Source of the DNA: Eubacterium sp.
GTDB taxonomy: Bacteria > Bacillota > Clostridia > Oscillospirales > Ruminococcaceae
Direction: 5' to 3'
Length of the DNA stretch: 64,000 nt
NCBI GenBank assembly: GCA_022511265.1
Contig: JAFLRX010000001.1
Span: forward strand, 107,005-171,004
Part shown: in pieces, positions 1 to 7,758 of the stretch
Position numbering within the stretch: position 1 is the stretch's first letter
How the letters are laid out: the number at the start of each line of letters is the position of its first letter
Program-made: the position numbers and the translations under genes
Notes under the pieces: model-generated
The model's input: the letters and a program-made list of their open reading frames with translations, nothing else
What the model was told of the DNA's origin: nothing
Databases searched by the model: none

Positions 1-441
1 ATACCCGCTATTTCCCAGTACTGCTTTACGGTGTGTGACGAAACATTCCCCACCCGCGCAAAAGAGCTGGGCAGCAGCATCATAGTCGGCGGTGTAAACT
101 ACGGCCAGGGCTCTTCCAGAGAGCATGCGGCGCTGGCTCCGCTGTATCTCGGCGTTAAGGCTATCATATGTAAGTCTTTTGCCCGTATCCACAGACAGAA
201 TCTGATAAACAACGGCATTATCCCGCTGAATTTTGTTGACGAGTCGGATTACGACAAGATTGAGCAGGGCGACAAGCTGGCAATAGATAATATCCGTGAG
301 CTTATTGAAAACGGCGGTGAGATCACCGTTAAAAATATAACAAAGGGCTGTGAAATAAAAGCCACCTGCGAGCTTTCCGAGCGCGGAAAGGGCATGATAC
401 TCGCAGGCGGACTGCTTAATTATACCAAGCAGAACAGCTGA
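1..441 (+). CDS. acnA: Aconitate hydratase, C-terminal part (cut by window edge)
   Basis: Aconitase interconverts citrate and isocitrate on a [4Fe-4S] cluster in the cytoplasm. The frame is open from base 1, so only the last 146 residues are present. They match the swivel domain (domain 4): the start reads [17 protein letters not shown], followed by [18 protein letters not shown], the substrate-binding loop with the conserved SREH serine and arginine, then [15 protein letters not shown]. The iron-sulfur cysteines would lie before the window. The arrangement resembles the single-chain aconitase family; isopropylmalate dehydratase small subunits share the fold but lack this [15 protein letters not shown] context. 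Isocitrate dehydrogenase follows after 55 bases, fitting a citrate-to-2-oxoglutarate unit. Confidence 0.9.
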   Translation: MPAISQYCFTVCDETFPTRAKELGSSIIVGGVNYGQGSSREHAALAPLYLGVKAIICKSFARIHRQNLINNGIIPLNFVDESDYDKIEQGDKLAIDNIRELIENGGEITVKNITKGCEIKATCELSERGKGMILAGGLLNYTKQNS

Positions 442-496
442 TAAAGTTTTGAATAAGGTGCAGAACAAACTATATTATCCAAACGGAGGAACAACA

Positions 497-1708
497 ATGG
501 CAAAGATTAAGATGAACACGCCGCTCGTCGAGATGGACGGCGACGAAATGACCAGAATTATCTGGAAGATGATCAAGGACATTCTGCTTGAACCCTATAT
601 CGAGCTGAATACCGAGTACTACGATCTCGGTCTTGTGCACAGAAACGAGACCAACGATCAGGTGACTGTTGACAGTGCCAACGCAACCAAGAAATACGGC
701 GTTGCGGTAAAGTGTGCGACCATCACCCCCAACGCTCAGAGAATGACCGAGTATGACCTCAAGGAAATGTGGAAGTCGCCTAACGGCACTATCCGCGCTA
801 TCCTTGACGGCACGGTGTTCAGAGCGCCGATAATCGTAAAGGGCATTACTCCCCTACTGCCTACCTGGACAAAGCCTATAACTATTGCCCGTCACGCATA
901 CGGCGATGTATACAAGAACACTGAGATAAAGGTTGCTGACGGCAGCACCGCCGAGCTGGTAGTTACCGACAAGGACGGCAACGAGACAAGAGAACTTATC
1001 CACAAGTTCAACGGCTCTGACGGTATCATTCAGGGTCAGCACAACATCAACGAGAGCATCGCGGGCTTTGCTAAATCCTGCTTTAACTACGCGCTGGATA
1101 CAAAGCAGGACCTGTGGTTTGCTACCAAGGATACCATTTCCAAGAAGTACGACCACACCTTTAAGGATATCTTTGAAGAGATATACGAAAAAGAGTATAA
1201 GGATAAGTTCGAGGCGGCAGGTATAGAATATTTCTACACGCTGATAGATGACGCAGTGGCAAGAGTGGTACGCTCTGAGGGCGGATATATCTGGGCATGC
1301 AAGAACTATGACGGCGACGTTATGTCCGACATGGTGGCTACCGCATTCGGCAGTCTCGGCATGATGTCCTCAGTACTGGTATCTCCCGACGGAACATACG
1401 AGTATGAGGCTGCGCACGGTACAGTTACCCGTCATTACTACAAGCACCTCAAGGGCGAGGAAACCTCCACCAACTCGGTCGCTACCATCTTCGCATGGTC
1501 CGGCGCACTGAGAAAAAGAGGCGAGCTTGACGGCAACAAGGAGCTTGCCGACTTTGCAGACAAGCTGGAAAAGGCTACCATAGCAACCATCGAGGACGGC
1601 GTTATGACCGGAGACTTATATATACTCTCCAAGCTTGAAAACAAGAGAAAGGTCAACACCGAAGAATTCCTAGTAGAGATCAACAACAGACTTCAAAATC
1701 TGCTTTAA
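497..1708 (+). CDS. icd: NADP-dependent isocitrate dehydrogenase
   Basis: It oxidises and decarboxylates isocitrate to 2-oxoglutarate with NADP, supplying glutamate precursor. The 403-residue length and motifs ([11 protein letters not shown] near the N-terminus, [33 protein letters not shown], then [10 protein letters not shown] for cofactor binding) place it in the eukaryote-like homodimeric IDH group rather than the E. coli type. An earlier in-frame ATG exists at 449, but the ATG at 497 is preceded by CGGAGGA six bases upstream and gives the family's usual N-terminus. It lies between aconitase and rex, all in one direction with short gaps, and is probably cotranscribed with them. Confidence 0.95.
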   Translation: MAKIKMNTPLVEMDGDEMTRIIWKMIKDILLEPYIELNTEYYDLGLVHRNETNDQVTVDSANATKKYGVAVKCATITPNAQRMTEYDLKEMWKSPNGTIRAILDGTVFRAPIIVKGITPLLPTWTKPITIARHAYGDVYKNTEIKVADGSTAELVVTDKDGNETRELIHKFNGSDGIIQGQHNINESIAGFAKSCFNYALDTKQDLWFATKDTISKKYDHTFKDIFEEIYEKEYKDKFEAAGIEYFYTLIDDAVARVVRSEGGYIWACKNYDGDVMSDMVATAFGSLGMMSSVLVSPDGTYEYEAAHGTVTRHYYKHLKGEETSTNSVATIFAWSGALRKRGELDGNKELADFADKLEKATIATIEDGVMTGDLYILSKLENKRKVNTEEFLVEINNRLQNLL

Positions 1709-1730
1709 TATCCGTTCGGAGGAATAGATT

Positions 1731-2363
1731 TTGTCAAAACACAGCAACATATCCGCCTCCGTTATCAGACGGCTGCCCCGCTATTACCGCTTTTTGGGCG
1801 AGCTGGCTGATTCGGGCGTTTCAAAGATTTCATCAAGAGAGCTTGCGGAAAGAATGAGCCTTACCGCATCTCAGATACGGCAGGATCTTAACTGCTTCGG
1901 CGGCTTCGGTCAGCAGGGCTACGGCTATCATGTCGCCGAGTTGCGCGCGGAGATCGGCAAAATACTGGGGGTAGACCGCAGTAAAAAAGCGATACTCATC
2001 GGCGCGGGTCATCTCGGCACGGCACTGGCAATGCATATCAACTTTCAAAAAAGCGGATGCAAGCTGATCGGCATATTCGATTCAAATAAACAAATCGAGA
2101 GGCAAGAGCTTGCGGGGCTGAAAATAACCGATATAGCGTTGCTGGAGCAATTTTGTGCCGCCGACAAGCCCGATATAGCAGTGCTGTGCACTCCGAAGGC
2201 AGTGACAAAGGATATTGTACAAAGGCTGATAGGCCTGAACGTACGCAGCTTTTGGAATTTTTCCCATTACGACATAAATGTTGACCATGAGGATATCATC
2301 GTGGAAAACGTTCATCTCGGCGACAGCCTGATGACGCTTTCATACGGAGTAAACAACAAATAA
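1731..2363 (+). CDS. rex: Redox-sensing transcriptional repressor Rex
   Basis: Rex binds DNA when NADH/NAD is low and is released by NADH, controlling fermentation genes in Gram-positive bacteria. The N-terminal winged helix (ISSRELAERMSLTASQIRQD, about residues 33-52) is followed by the Rossmann domain with IGAGHLGTAL near residue 91. The length of 210 residues is normal. The start is a TTG, supported by CGGAGGAA at 1717-1724. It starts 22 bases after icd and ends at a strong terminator, so it appears to be the last gene of an acn-icd-rex unit. No Rex operator can be checked because the promoter of the unit lies outside the window. Confidence 0.95.
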   Translation: MSKHSNISASVIRRLPRYYRFLGELADSGVSKISSRELAERMSLTASQIRQDLNCFGGFGQQGYGYHVAELRAEIGKILGVDRSKKAILIGAGHLGTALAMHINFQKSGCKLIGIFDSNKQIERQELAGLKITDIALLEQFCAADKPDIAVLCTPKAVTKDIVQRLIGLNVRSFWNFSHYDINVDHEDIIVENVHLGDSLMTLSYGVNNK

Positions 2364-2364
2364 C

Positions 2365-2400
2365 AAACGGCTCCCCAAAACTATCGGGGAGCCGTTTTGT
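2365..2400. terminator. Bidirectional terminator between rex and DUF1540 gene
   Basis: Twelve-base perfect arms (2365-2376 and 2386-2397) around a nine-base loop, with AAA/TTT flanks in both directions. It ends the rex transcript on the plus strand and overlaps the stop codon of the convergent minus-strand gene. Confidence 0.9.
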
Positions 2401-2570
2401 CAGTTCTTCAACTCAAATGACTTGCAGTCGGTGCAAGCCTTTTCGGTAGGGTTATACTCATGTGTGCCTATCTGTATCTTGTCGAGCGAACAATAATCTG
2501 CACAGCAGCAATGATTCTTGCAGTTTTTTATCGTGCAGGCAATGTGCTTGTTTGCGTGTTCAGTATTCAT
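2400..2570 (-). CDS. DUF1540-type cysteine-rich small protein
   Basis: A 56-residue protein with ten cysteines: CTIKNCKNHCCCADYCSLDKI in the first half and CTDCKSF at the C-terminus. The spacing C-x4-C-x3-CCC-x3-C followed by a hydrophobic-K-I strand matches the DUF1540 family, common in Clostridia, with predicted metal binding but no established function. The start was placed at the second ATG: GAAGGAGA lies nine bases before it, while the first ATG at 2591 would overlap that binding site. It is a single gene converging on rex and sharing its terminator. Family assignment is from motif spacing by eye. Confidence 0.75.
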   Translation of the reverse strand: MNTEHANKHIACTIKNCKNHCCCADYCSLDKIQIGTHEYNPTEKACTDCKSFELKN

Positions 2571-2603
2571 AATCAATGTCTCCTTCGTCATAATTTACAG
2601 CGA

Positions 2604-2637
2604 AAAAGCGTAAAGCTTATTCAGCCTTACGCTTTTA
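2604..2637 (-). terminator. Terminator of the udp-HAD operon
   Basis: On the minus strand AAAAGCGTAAGGC, a seven-base loop, GCTTTACGCTTTTT. Stem with one mismatch and a five-T tail, 25 bases after the HAD gene stop. Confidence 0.85.
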
Positions 2638-2661
2638 TTATGTACGTTTTTAATATAGTTA

Positions 2662-3309
2662 TCATAGGATATAATTGCAAATGTCGGCGAAATCATCAGC
2701 GATAAAGTCCGCACCGGCGTTTTCCAGTTCTTCCCTGTCGCCATAGCCGCAAAGCACACCGATAGATTTTATCCCGCACTTTTTACCGCCGATGACGTCG
2801 TGCTTTCTGTCACCGACAATTACTACCTTGTCGCGGTCTTGTATATTGCAATTATCGAATACATATTCTATTACCTGCCACTTTTCATCCCTGCCGACAT
2901 TGAAATCCGCACCGCCTAAAAAAGTAAAATATTTTTCCAAGTCAAAATATCTGATAATTTCGGTCGCGGTGTCTAGCGGTTTTGAGGTGGAAAGATACAG
3001 CTTTTTCCCGTTGTCCTTCAGCTTTTGCAAGGTTTCGGGTACACCCTCTATAACACGGTTTTCGTATGCGCCTATCGGTATGTACCGCTCGCGGTATTTC
3101 AGCACAGCCAGCTCTGCCTTTTTCTTGTCAAAGCCGTAGTTCACCCTGAATGATTCCCTTAGCGGAGGCCCGATAAACGAGCGCAGCACTTCTTTATCCG
3201 TCTCATGTATGCCAAAGCTTTCCAGCGCATACAGTACCGATTTCGTTATCCCCTCATACGGGTCGGTCAGGGTGCCGTCAAGGTCAAATAAAATATACTC
3301 AAACGCCAT
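2662..3309 (-). CDS. HAD-family phosphatase, phosphoglycolate phosphatase-like
   Basis: A 215-residue HAD hydrolase of subfamily IA. The nucleophile motif DLDGTLTD is at residues 9-16, the cap carries FIGPPLRESF, the motif II threonine/serine lies in LYLSTSKP, and the final Mg-binding motif is GDRKHDVIGG. The layout is that of the PGP/5'-nucleotidase-like group, and substrate cannot be fixed from sequence. It overlaps the uridine phosphorylase gene by 11 bases, so translational coupling is likely. The partner gene suggests a role in nucleoside or pentose-phosphate salvage, which is inference. Confidence 0.85.
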   Translation of the reverse strand: MAFEYILFDLDGTLTDPYEGITKSVLYALESFGIHETDKEVLRSFIGPPLRESFRVNYGFDKKKAELAVLKYRERYIPIGAYENRVIEGVPETLQKLKDNGKKLYLSTSKPLDTATEIIRYFDLEKYFTFLGGADFNVGRDEKWQVIEYVFDNCNIQDRDKVVIVGDRKHDVIGGKKCGIKSIGVLCGYGDREELENAGADFIADDFADICNYIL

Positions 3310-4093
3310 TTTCCCTGTCCCGTTCGATCAATATTTTAATTGCCTCTACCGCGGCGCGTATTGCCCTGTCGCTGTCCATGCAGACAGTGTCCGACAGGCC
3401 TGCCTTGGTGCGTTCGACATTCCACAGCGCGGTAAACACCGCACCTGCTCTTACCCGCCTTGCCTGCGCCACCGAGAATATCGCCGCCGACTCCATTTCC
3501 GAGGTAAGACAACCGCATTTTACATAAGCGTCCCAATTATTGCACAAGCTATATGATACCGGCATTTTTTCCGGCTCTATCTCACCGTAAAAGCTGTCCT
3601 TTGAGTGTACTACACCAACATGGCAACGTCTTCCGTCTATGTTTTCAGACAGACCGTCCCCCGCCGCTTTCAGCGCGCTGACAACCTCATAATCGGCAGC
3701 TGCCGGATATTCGGGCGGGATATATTCTTTGCTAGTCCCCTCGCTGCGTATAGACGCACTTGCTATCACAAGGTCGCCGCCGGACACCTTGATGTCCATA
3801 CCGCCGCTTGTCCCTACCCTTATAAAGGTATGTACGCCGCAACGGATAAGCTCTTCTACAGCTATCGCGGCGGACGGACCGCCGATACCTGTTGAACTAA
3901 CGCTCACTTTTTCGCCCAACAGATACCCCGTATAGGTGGTAAACTCTCTGTTGGACGCGACAAATTCAGCGTTGTCAAGATATTTCGCGATAGCAGGTAC
4001 ACGCCCGGGATCTCCGGGCAGTATAGCGTATTTGCCGACGTCACCGTCTTTGATTTTTAAGTGAAATTGTATATCATCAGATAACAGTGCCAT
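3299..4093 (-). CDS. udp: Uridine phosphorylase-like nucleoside phosphorylase
   Basis: It splits uridine (or a related nucleoside) with phosphate to give base and ribose-1-phosphate. At 264 residues it has the family length. Motifs: AILPGDPGRVPAIAKYL with the phosphate-binding glycine and arginine, FTTYTGYLLGEKVSVSSTGIGGPS, IRVGTSGGMD, and the C-terminal TSEMESAAIFSVAQ that contacts ribose. These fit the NP-I family, uridine phosphorylase branch; purine specificity cannot be fully excluded. It sits between a membrane protein gene upstream (3-base gap) and the overlapping HAD phosphatase downstream. Confidence 0.9.
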   Translation of the reverse strand: MALLSDDIQFHLKIKDGDVGKYAILPGDPGRVPAIAKYLDNAEFVASNREFTTYTGYLLGEKVSVSSTGIGGPSAAIAVEELIRCGVHTFIRVGTSGGMDIKVSGGDLVIASASIRSEGTSKEYIPPEYPAAADYEVVSALKAAGDGLSENIDGRRCHVGVVHSKDSFYGEIEPEKMPVSYSLCNNWDAYVKCGCLTSEMESAAIFSVAQARRVRAGAVFTALWNVERTKAGLSDTVCMDSDRAIRAAVEAIKILIERDRENGV

Positions 4094-4096
4094 TTT

Positions 4097-4591
4097 TCAG
4101 CCTTTCTTCTTGTTTTTGCCGGATGAGGATTTTGAGGATTTTTTTTGCGGCTCCGCCGGGGCGGTAGTACCGCCGAGGATAGAGGGAGCGGCGGCATTTT
4201 TGCGCTTTTCACGCTCGTCCAGCCCTTCGTGTATCTTATTCCAGTTGCCGAATATCGCGATAAGTATATTAAGCACGGTTATCACCAGCATCGGCAAATA
4301 AAGCTCTCTTGCGGTGCCCTGTAACAACTCGTGCAGGATAAACACACATATCATACCGCCAAAGGACATTGCCGCTGCGATTACGTACTTTTTAAGCATC
4401 ACCAAAAAAGTCGGGACAACATATAACAACGCGGTAAAGATTATCCAGAATATTATATAACCTTCTATCCCGTTGGTTTGGGCAACACCGGAAACGAAGG
4501 TTGACAGACCGCCGAATATGTTGAACACTATCGCTATCGCGCCGGTAGCTATCATCAAAAGAATTTTCAAAACAATAACAAAAGCTTTCAT
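4097..4591 (-). CDS. Four-helix membrane protein, unknown function
   Basis: A 164-residue protein with about four hydrophobic segments (residues roughly 5-33, 45-68, 70-88, 98-113), then a charged linker and a lysine/serine-rich tail ending SSKSSSGKNKKKG. I do not recognise a family. It is the first gene of a three-gene operon with uridine phosphorylase (3-base gap) and a HAD phosphatase, which might suggest a transport or membrane-associated role in nucleoside use, but nothing in the sequence demonstrates that. The start ATG follows AAAGGAAA. Confidence 0.7.
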   Translation of the reverse strand: MKAFVIVLKILLMIATGAIAIVFNIFGGLSTFVSGVAQTNGIEGYIIFWIIFTALLYVVPTFLVMLKKYVIAAAMSFGGMICVFILHELLQGTARELYLPMLVITVLNILIAIFGNWNKIHEGLDEREKRKNAAAPSILGGTTAPAEPQKKSSKSSSGKNKKKG

Positions 4592-4680
4592 AATAATTTC
4601 CTTTATAATATATTATCCTTACGTCACTGCATTTTATCATCGAATTTTCAAATACGTAAAGCCGCGTGCCGTACTTCATA

Positions 4681-4709
4681 ATAATACCACAATTTACGCC
4701 TAATGTCAA
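4681..4709 (-). promoter_or_regulatory. Sigma-A promoter of the membrane protein-udp-HAD operon
   Basis: Minus strand: TTGACA (4704-4709), 17-base spacer, TATTAT (4681-4686), with a TGG extended -10. It gives a leader of roughly 85 bases before the ATG at 4591. Confidence 0.8.
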
Positions 4710-4950
4710 TCGGCAGGGCGGATTTGCACATTTATATAACATAGAATTTTCAGATAAAAATCGGTAAAAATATATGAAAGACGATGTTATTTTTTTCATT
4801 TTCCGCAACAGATACTATCCGTAGTTTCCATATCAGTAAAATCATAAAATTAAGAAATACCTATTATAAAAATTTCGGTCGGGCAAATATTATGTTTGTG
4901 ATTTTCATTCGCAAATTTCGCTATTCGCAAATATTGCAAGGAGTGGTAAG
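4710..4950. other. Intergenic region upstream of spoIVB
   Basis: AT-rich divergent intergenic DNA. The ten-base sequence ATTCGCAAAT occurs twice (4907-4916, 4923-4932) just before the spoIVB ribosome binding site, and a related GCAAATATT occurs a little earlier. I see no clean sigma-F or sigma-G promoter and no open reading frame. Confidence 0.5.
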
Positions 4951-6174
4951 ATGAAAAAAATAAGATCCTTTCTTCCCACCGCTCTGTCTTTAGTTACGGC
5001 TATAATGCTTGCCGTATCGGCACATATAGACAATACGCTTGACAACGGCTGTTATATAAATAAAGACGGAGACATCGGGATAATATCCTCAGCGGGGTTT
5101 ACCGCGGAGTTTAAGCAATCAGCGCTGCTGCCTGACGGCAGCCGTGAATATAAAGCTGACGTAAAGCTGTTCGGCATGATACCTGTAAAGACTGTGACCG
5201 CAGTAACGGAAGAGCGTCCGTATCTTATACCGTGCGGTACGCCGTTCGGGATAAAGCTGCTGACCGACGGTGTGATAGTCACCGACTTCGGTCAGGTAAA
5301 CCGCAGCACGGACATATTCGAGCTTTCCCCTGCCGGAAAGGCGGGTTTGCAAGCGGGCGACATCATAACACACATTAACGGCGAAAAGGTCACCTCTTCA
5401 AAGCAGTTTACCGAGCTTGTGGCAAAGGACAAAGAAAAAACAGAAATCCAATATACCCGTGACGGCGTGTCCCACACCGCTACAGCTATACCCGAGGTTG
5501 ACAGTGAGGGCAACCTAAAGCTGGGGCTGTGGGTAAGAGACAGCACCGCGGGCATCGGCACTATGACTTATTACGACGCAGAATCGGGCATATTTGCCGG
5601 GTTAGGACACGCGGTATGCGATGTTGACACCGGGGAAATTTTGCCGCTGAGAAAGGGCGAGATAGTCCCGGCGACCATTACCGAGGTAAAAAAGAGCACC
5701 GACGGTCTGCCGGGCGAGCTGTGCGGCAATCTGCTCTCCAACACAGTCACCGGAACAATAAGCAAGAATTCATCCTGCGGGCTGTTCGGCTATAGCAGTC
5801 TATGCCCTGTATCGGAAGAAGCAATGCCCATGGCATTCAAAAACGAGGCGCATACAGGCAGGGCATATATTATCACTACAATAAACGACGCCCCCGCAAA
5901 GCGTTATGAAATTGAGATAGAAAGCATAGATATGTCTAACCGTGATAACAAAAACCTTGTTATAAAGGTCACCGATAATGAATTGCTGAGCCAAACAGGC
6001 GGCATAGTACAGGGTATGAGCGGCAGCCCGATAATACAGGACGATATGCTGATTGGCGCGGTGACCCATGTTTTCATAAACGAACCGACCAAAGGCTACG
6101 GCATTTTCGCAGAGACTATGTATAAAGAGGCAGGCGAACTTAACTCTTACGCACAGAGACCGCAGGCCGCATAA
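4951..6174 (+). CDS. spoIVB: SpoIVB serine peptidase (stage IV sporulation signalling)
   Basis: SpoIVB is secreted from the forespore and cleaves SpoIVFA to trigger processing of pro-sigma-K in the mother cell. The 407-residue protein has an N-terminal signal/anchor (residues 1-24), a PDZ domain (about 105-180, with SPAGKAGLQAGDIITHINGE) and an S55 peptidase domain. The catalytic pair can be seen as His220 in GLGHAV and Ser358 in GMSGSPI, matching the family. The ATG is preceded by AAGGAGTGG. It is a single gene convergent with spoIVA, ending at a shared terminator. In Bacillus it depends on sigma-F/sigma-G; no such promoter could be read confidently here. Confidence 0.95.
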   Translation: MKKIRSFLPTALSLVTAIMLAVSAHIDNTLDNGCYINKDGDIGIISSAGFTAEFKQSALLPDGSREYKADVKLFGMIPVKTVTAVTEERPYLIPCGTPFGIKLLTDGVIVTDFGQVNRSTDIFELSPAGKAGLQAGDIITHINGEKVTSSKQFTELVAKDKEKTEIQYTRDGVSHTATAIPEVDSEGNLKLGLWVRDSTAGIGTMTYYDAESGIFAGLGHAVCDVDTGEILPLRKGEIVPATITEVKKSTDGLPGELCGNLLSNTVTGTISKNSSCGLFGYSSLCPVSEEAMPMAFKNEAHTGRAYIITTINDAPAKRYEIEIESIDMSNRDNKNLVIKVTDNELLSQTGGIVQGMSGSPIIQDDMLIGAVTHVFINEPTKGYGIFAETMYKEAGELNSYAQRPQAA

Positions 6175-6177
6175 CAG

Positions 6178-6211
6178 AAAGAGTCCCAACGGGTATCCGC
6201 CGGGACTCTTT
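6178..6211. terminator. Bidirectional terminator between spoIVB and spoIVA
   Basis: Ten-base arms AAAGAGTCCC (6178-6187) and GGGACTCTTT (6202-6211). It serves two convergent sporulation genes. Confidence 0.85.
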
Positions 6212-6213
6212 CA

Positions 6214-7689
6214 TTATAAGATTATACAGATCAATCCGTTACAGCCGTCGTTTATTATGCGCTGGATAGTCTCCTGCAGCTTTCCGCGTGCGTCTGTCGG
6301 CATACGGTACAGCTTGTTGCGCAATCCCTCGTTCACCAGCTCGTGCAGCGATTTACCGAAAATGTTGCTCTCCCATATTTTGGTTGGGTTTTCCTCATAC
6401 TCGTTAAGCAGATATCTTACCAAGTCCTCAGACTGCTTTTCACTCCCCACTATCGGGTTTACCTCGGTGGTTATATCTGCCAGCATCATGTGCACCGACG
6501 GTGCTGACGCTTTCAGACGTACGCCGTACTTTCCGCCCTGTTTGATTATCTCAGGTTCTTCCAGCTTTAGCTCTTCCAGCCCCGGCATAACTATACCGTA
6601 GCCTGTCGCCTGCACCTCATCCAGAGCGGCCTTGACTTTCTCATACTTTTTCTTTATCGCCGCCAGCTCTATCATGCACGGCATAAGGTCACTTTCATCG
6701 TTAAGCTCAAGTCCCGTGGTCTCACCAAGTATCTGATAAAACAGCTCGTTTGCGACATTTATCGTGACATAGCCTGCACCTGTGCCGAGATCGGCATTAT
6801 CTACCATACAGCCGGTGATACACTCACAGTCCAGCATCCCCTCGGCAAACCTTTTGATACAACCCATATCTGCCGCACAGGCAGCGGAATTTCTGATGGT
6901 GTCAAACACCTGTTTCTTCAGCCAATGGTCTTTATCCAATGCGGTCAGCCATTTGGGCATTTTGATATTTATCTGCTTTACCGGGAACTGGAGCAGTACT
7001 GTCTTTAGTATATCCTTGATATCCTCTTCTCCGATGTCAAGGCAGTTTACCGCGGTGACAGGCTTATGGTACTTCTCCGTCAGCTCTGCGGCGAGCGCCT
7101 GTGCCTCCTCACTGTTGGGGTCCTTGCAGTTGAGCACTACGACAAAAGGCTTGTTGATGGATTCCAGCTCAGCTATAACACGTTCTTCCGCCTCGGCGTA
7201 TTCCTCGCGCGGGATATCGGTTATACTGCCGTCTGTGGTGACCACCAGACCGATGGTGCTATGCTCGGTTATCACCTTCTGCGTGCCTACCTCTGCCGCC
7301 ATATTGAAAGGTATCTCCTCGTCAAACCACGGTGTCATCACCATTCTGGGTGCTTCATTTTCGATATAGCCTATCGCGCTGGGCACTATGTAGCCGACGC
7401 AGTCTATCAGCCGCACGTTCATTGTGGTGCTGTCCTCCAGCACCATATTGACCGCCTCTTCCGGGACGAATTTCGGCTCGGTGGTCATTATCGTTTTGCC
7501 CGCCGCAGACTGCGGCAGTTCGTCAATGGCTCTTTCCCGCACATAGTCGCTCCCGATACCCGGGATGACAAGCACATTCATAAACTTGCTGATAAAGGTG
7601 GATTTGCCGGAGCGTACCGGTCCTACCACTCCTATATAAATATTTCCCTGTGTCCGTGCGGATATATCCTTGTAAATAGATTGAGGCAT
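6214..7689 (-). CDS. spoIVA: Stage IV sporulation protein A (spore coat base ATPase)
   Basis: SpoIVA hydrolyses ATP and polymerises on the forespore outer membrane as the base layer for coat and cortex assembly. The chosen ATG (7689, behind AAAGGAG) gives 491 residues, essentially the length of the Bacillus protein. An upstream in-frame start would add seven residues with no binding site. The start MPQSIYKDISARTQGNIYIG is followed by Walker A GPVRSGKST at 24-32, then a TRAFAC-like GTPase-fold domain and long C-terminal region ending NGLICIIL. The gene directly upstream encodes a SipL-like partner, so the two interacting proteins are probably made from one transcript. Confidence 0.97.
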   Translation of the reverse strand: MPQSIYKDISARTQGNIYIGVVGPVRSGKSTFISKFMNVLVIPGIGSDYVRERAIDELPQSAAGKTIMTTEPKFVPEEAVNMVLEDSTTMNVRLIDCVGYIVPSAIGYIENEAPRMVMTPWFDEEIPFNMAAEVGTQKVITEHSTIGLVVTTDGSITDIPREEYAEAEERVIAELESINKPFVVVLNCKDPNSEEAQALAAELTEKYHKPVTAVNCLDIGEEDIKDILKTVLLQFPVKQINIKMPKWLTALDKDHWLKKQVFDTIRNSAACAADMGCIKRFAEGMLDCECITGCMVDNADLGTGAGYVTINVANELFYQILGETTGLELNDESDLMPCMIELAAIKKKYEKVKAALDEVQATGYGIVMPGLEELKLEEPEIIKQGGKYGVRLKASAPSVHMMLADITTEVNPIVGSEKQSEDLVRYLLNEYEENPTKIWESNIFGKSLHELVNEGLRNKLYRMPTDARGKLQETIQRIINDGCNGLICIIL

Positions 7690-7723
7690 ATTTACTCCTT
7701 TTCTCCGCACGTTTACTTATTTT

Positions 7724-7749
7724 CCTTGTTTCCGTGCGGAAAAACAAGG
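7724..7749 (-). other. Hairpin in the sipL-spoIVA gap
   Basis: Inverted repeat CCTTGTTT / AAACAAGG with further pairing inside. On the transcribed strand it is followed by AAAATAAG, not a T-run, so it is not an ordinary terminator. It may be an mRNA processing or stability element between sipL and spoIVA. Confidence 0.45.
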
Positions 7750-7758
7750 CTTTTCAGC

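Noticed and set aside
4392..4808. 138-codon minus-strand frame overlapping the membrane protein gene
   Set aside because: It reads through the promoter of the udp operon, has no ribosome binding site and no recognisable motif.
7724..7749. Terminator between sipL and spoIVA
   Set aside because: The hairpin lacks a T-run on the transcribed strand; sipL and spoIVA are more likely one transcript.
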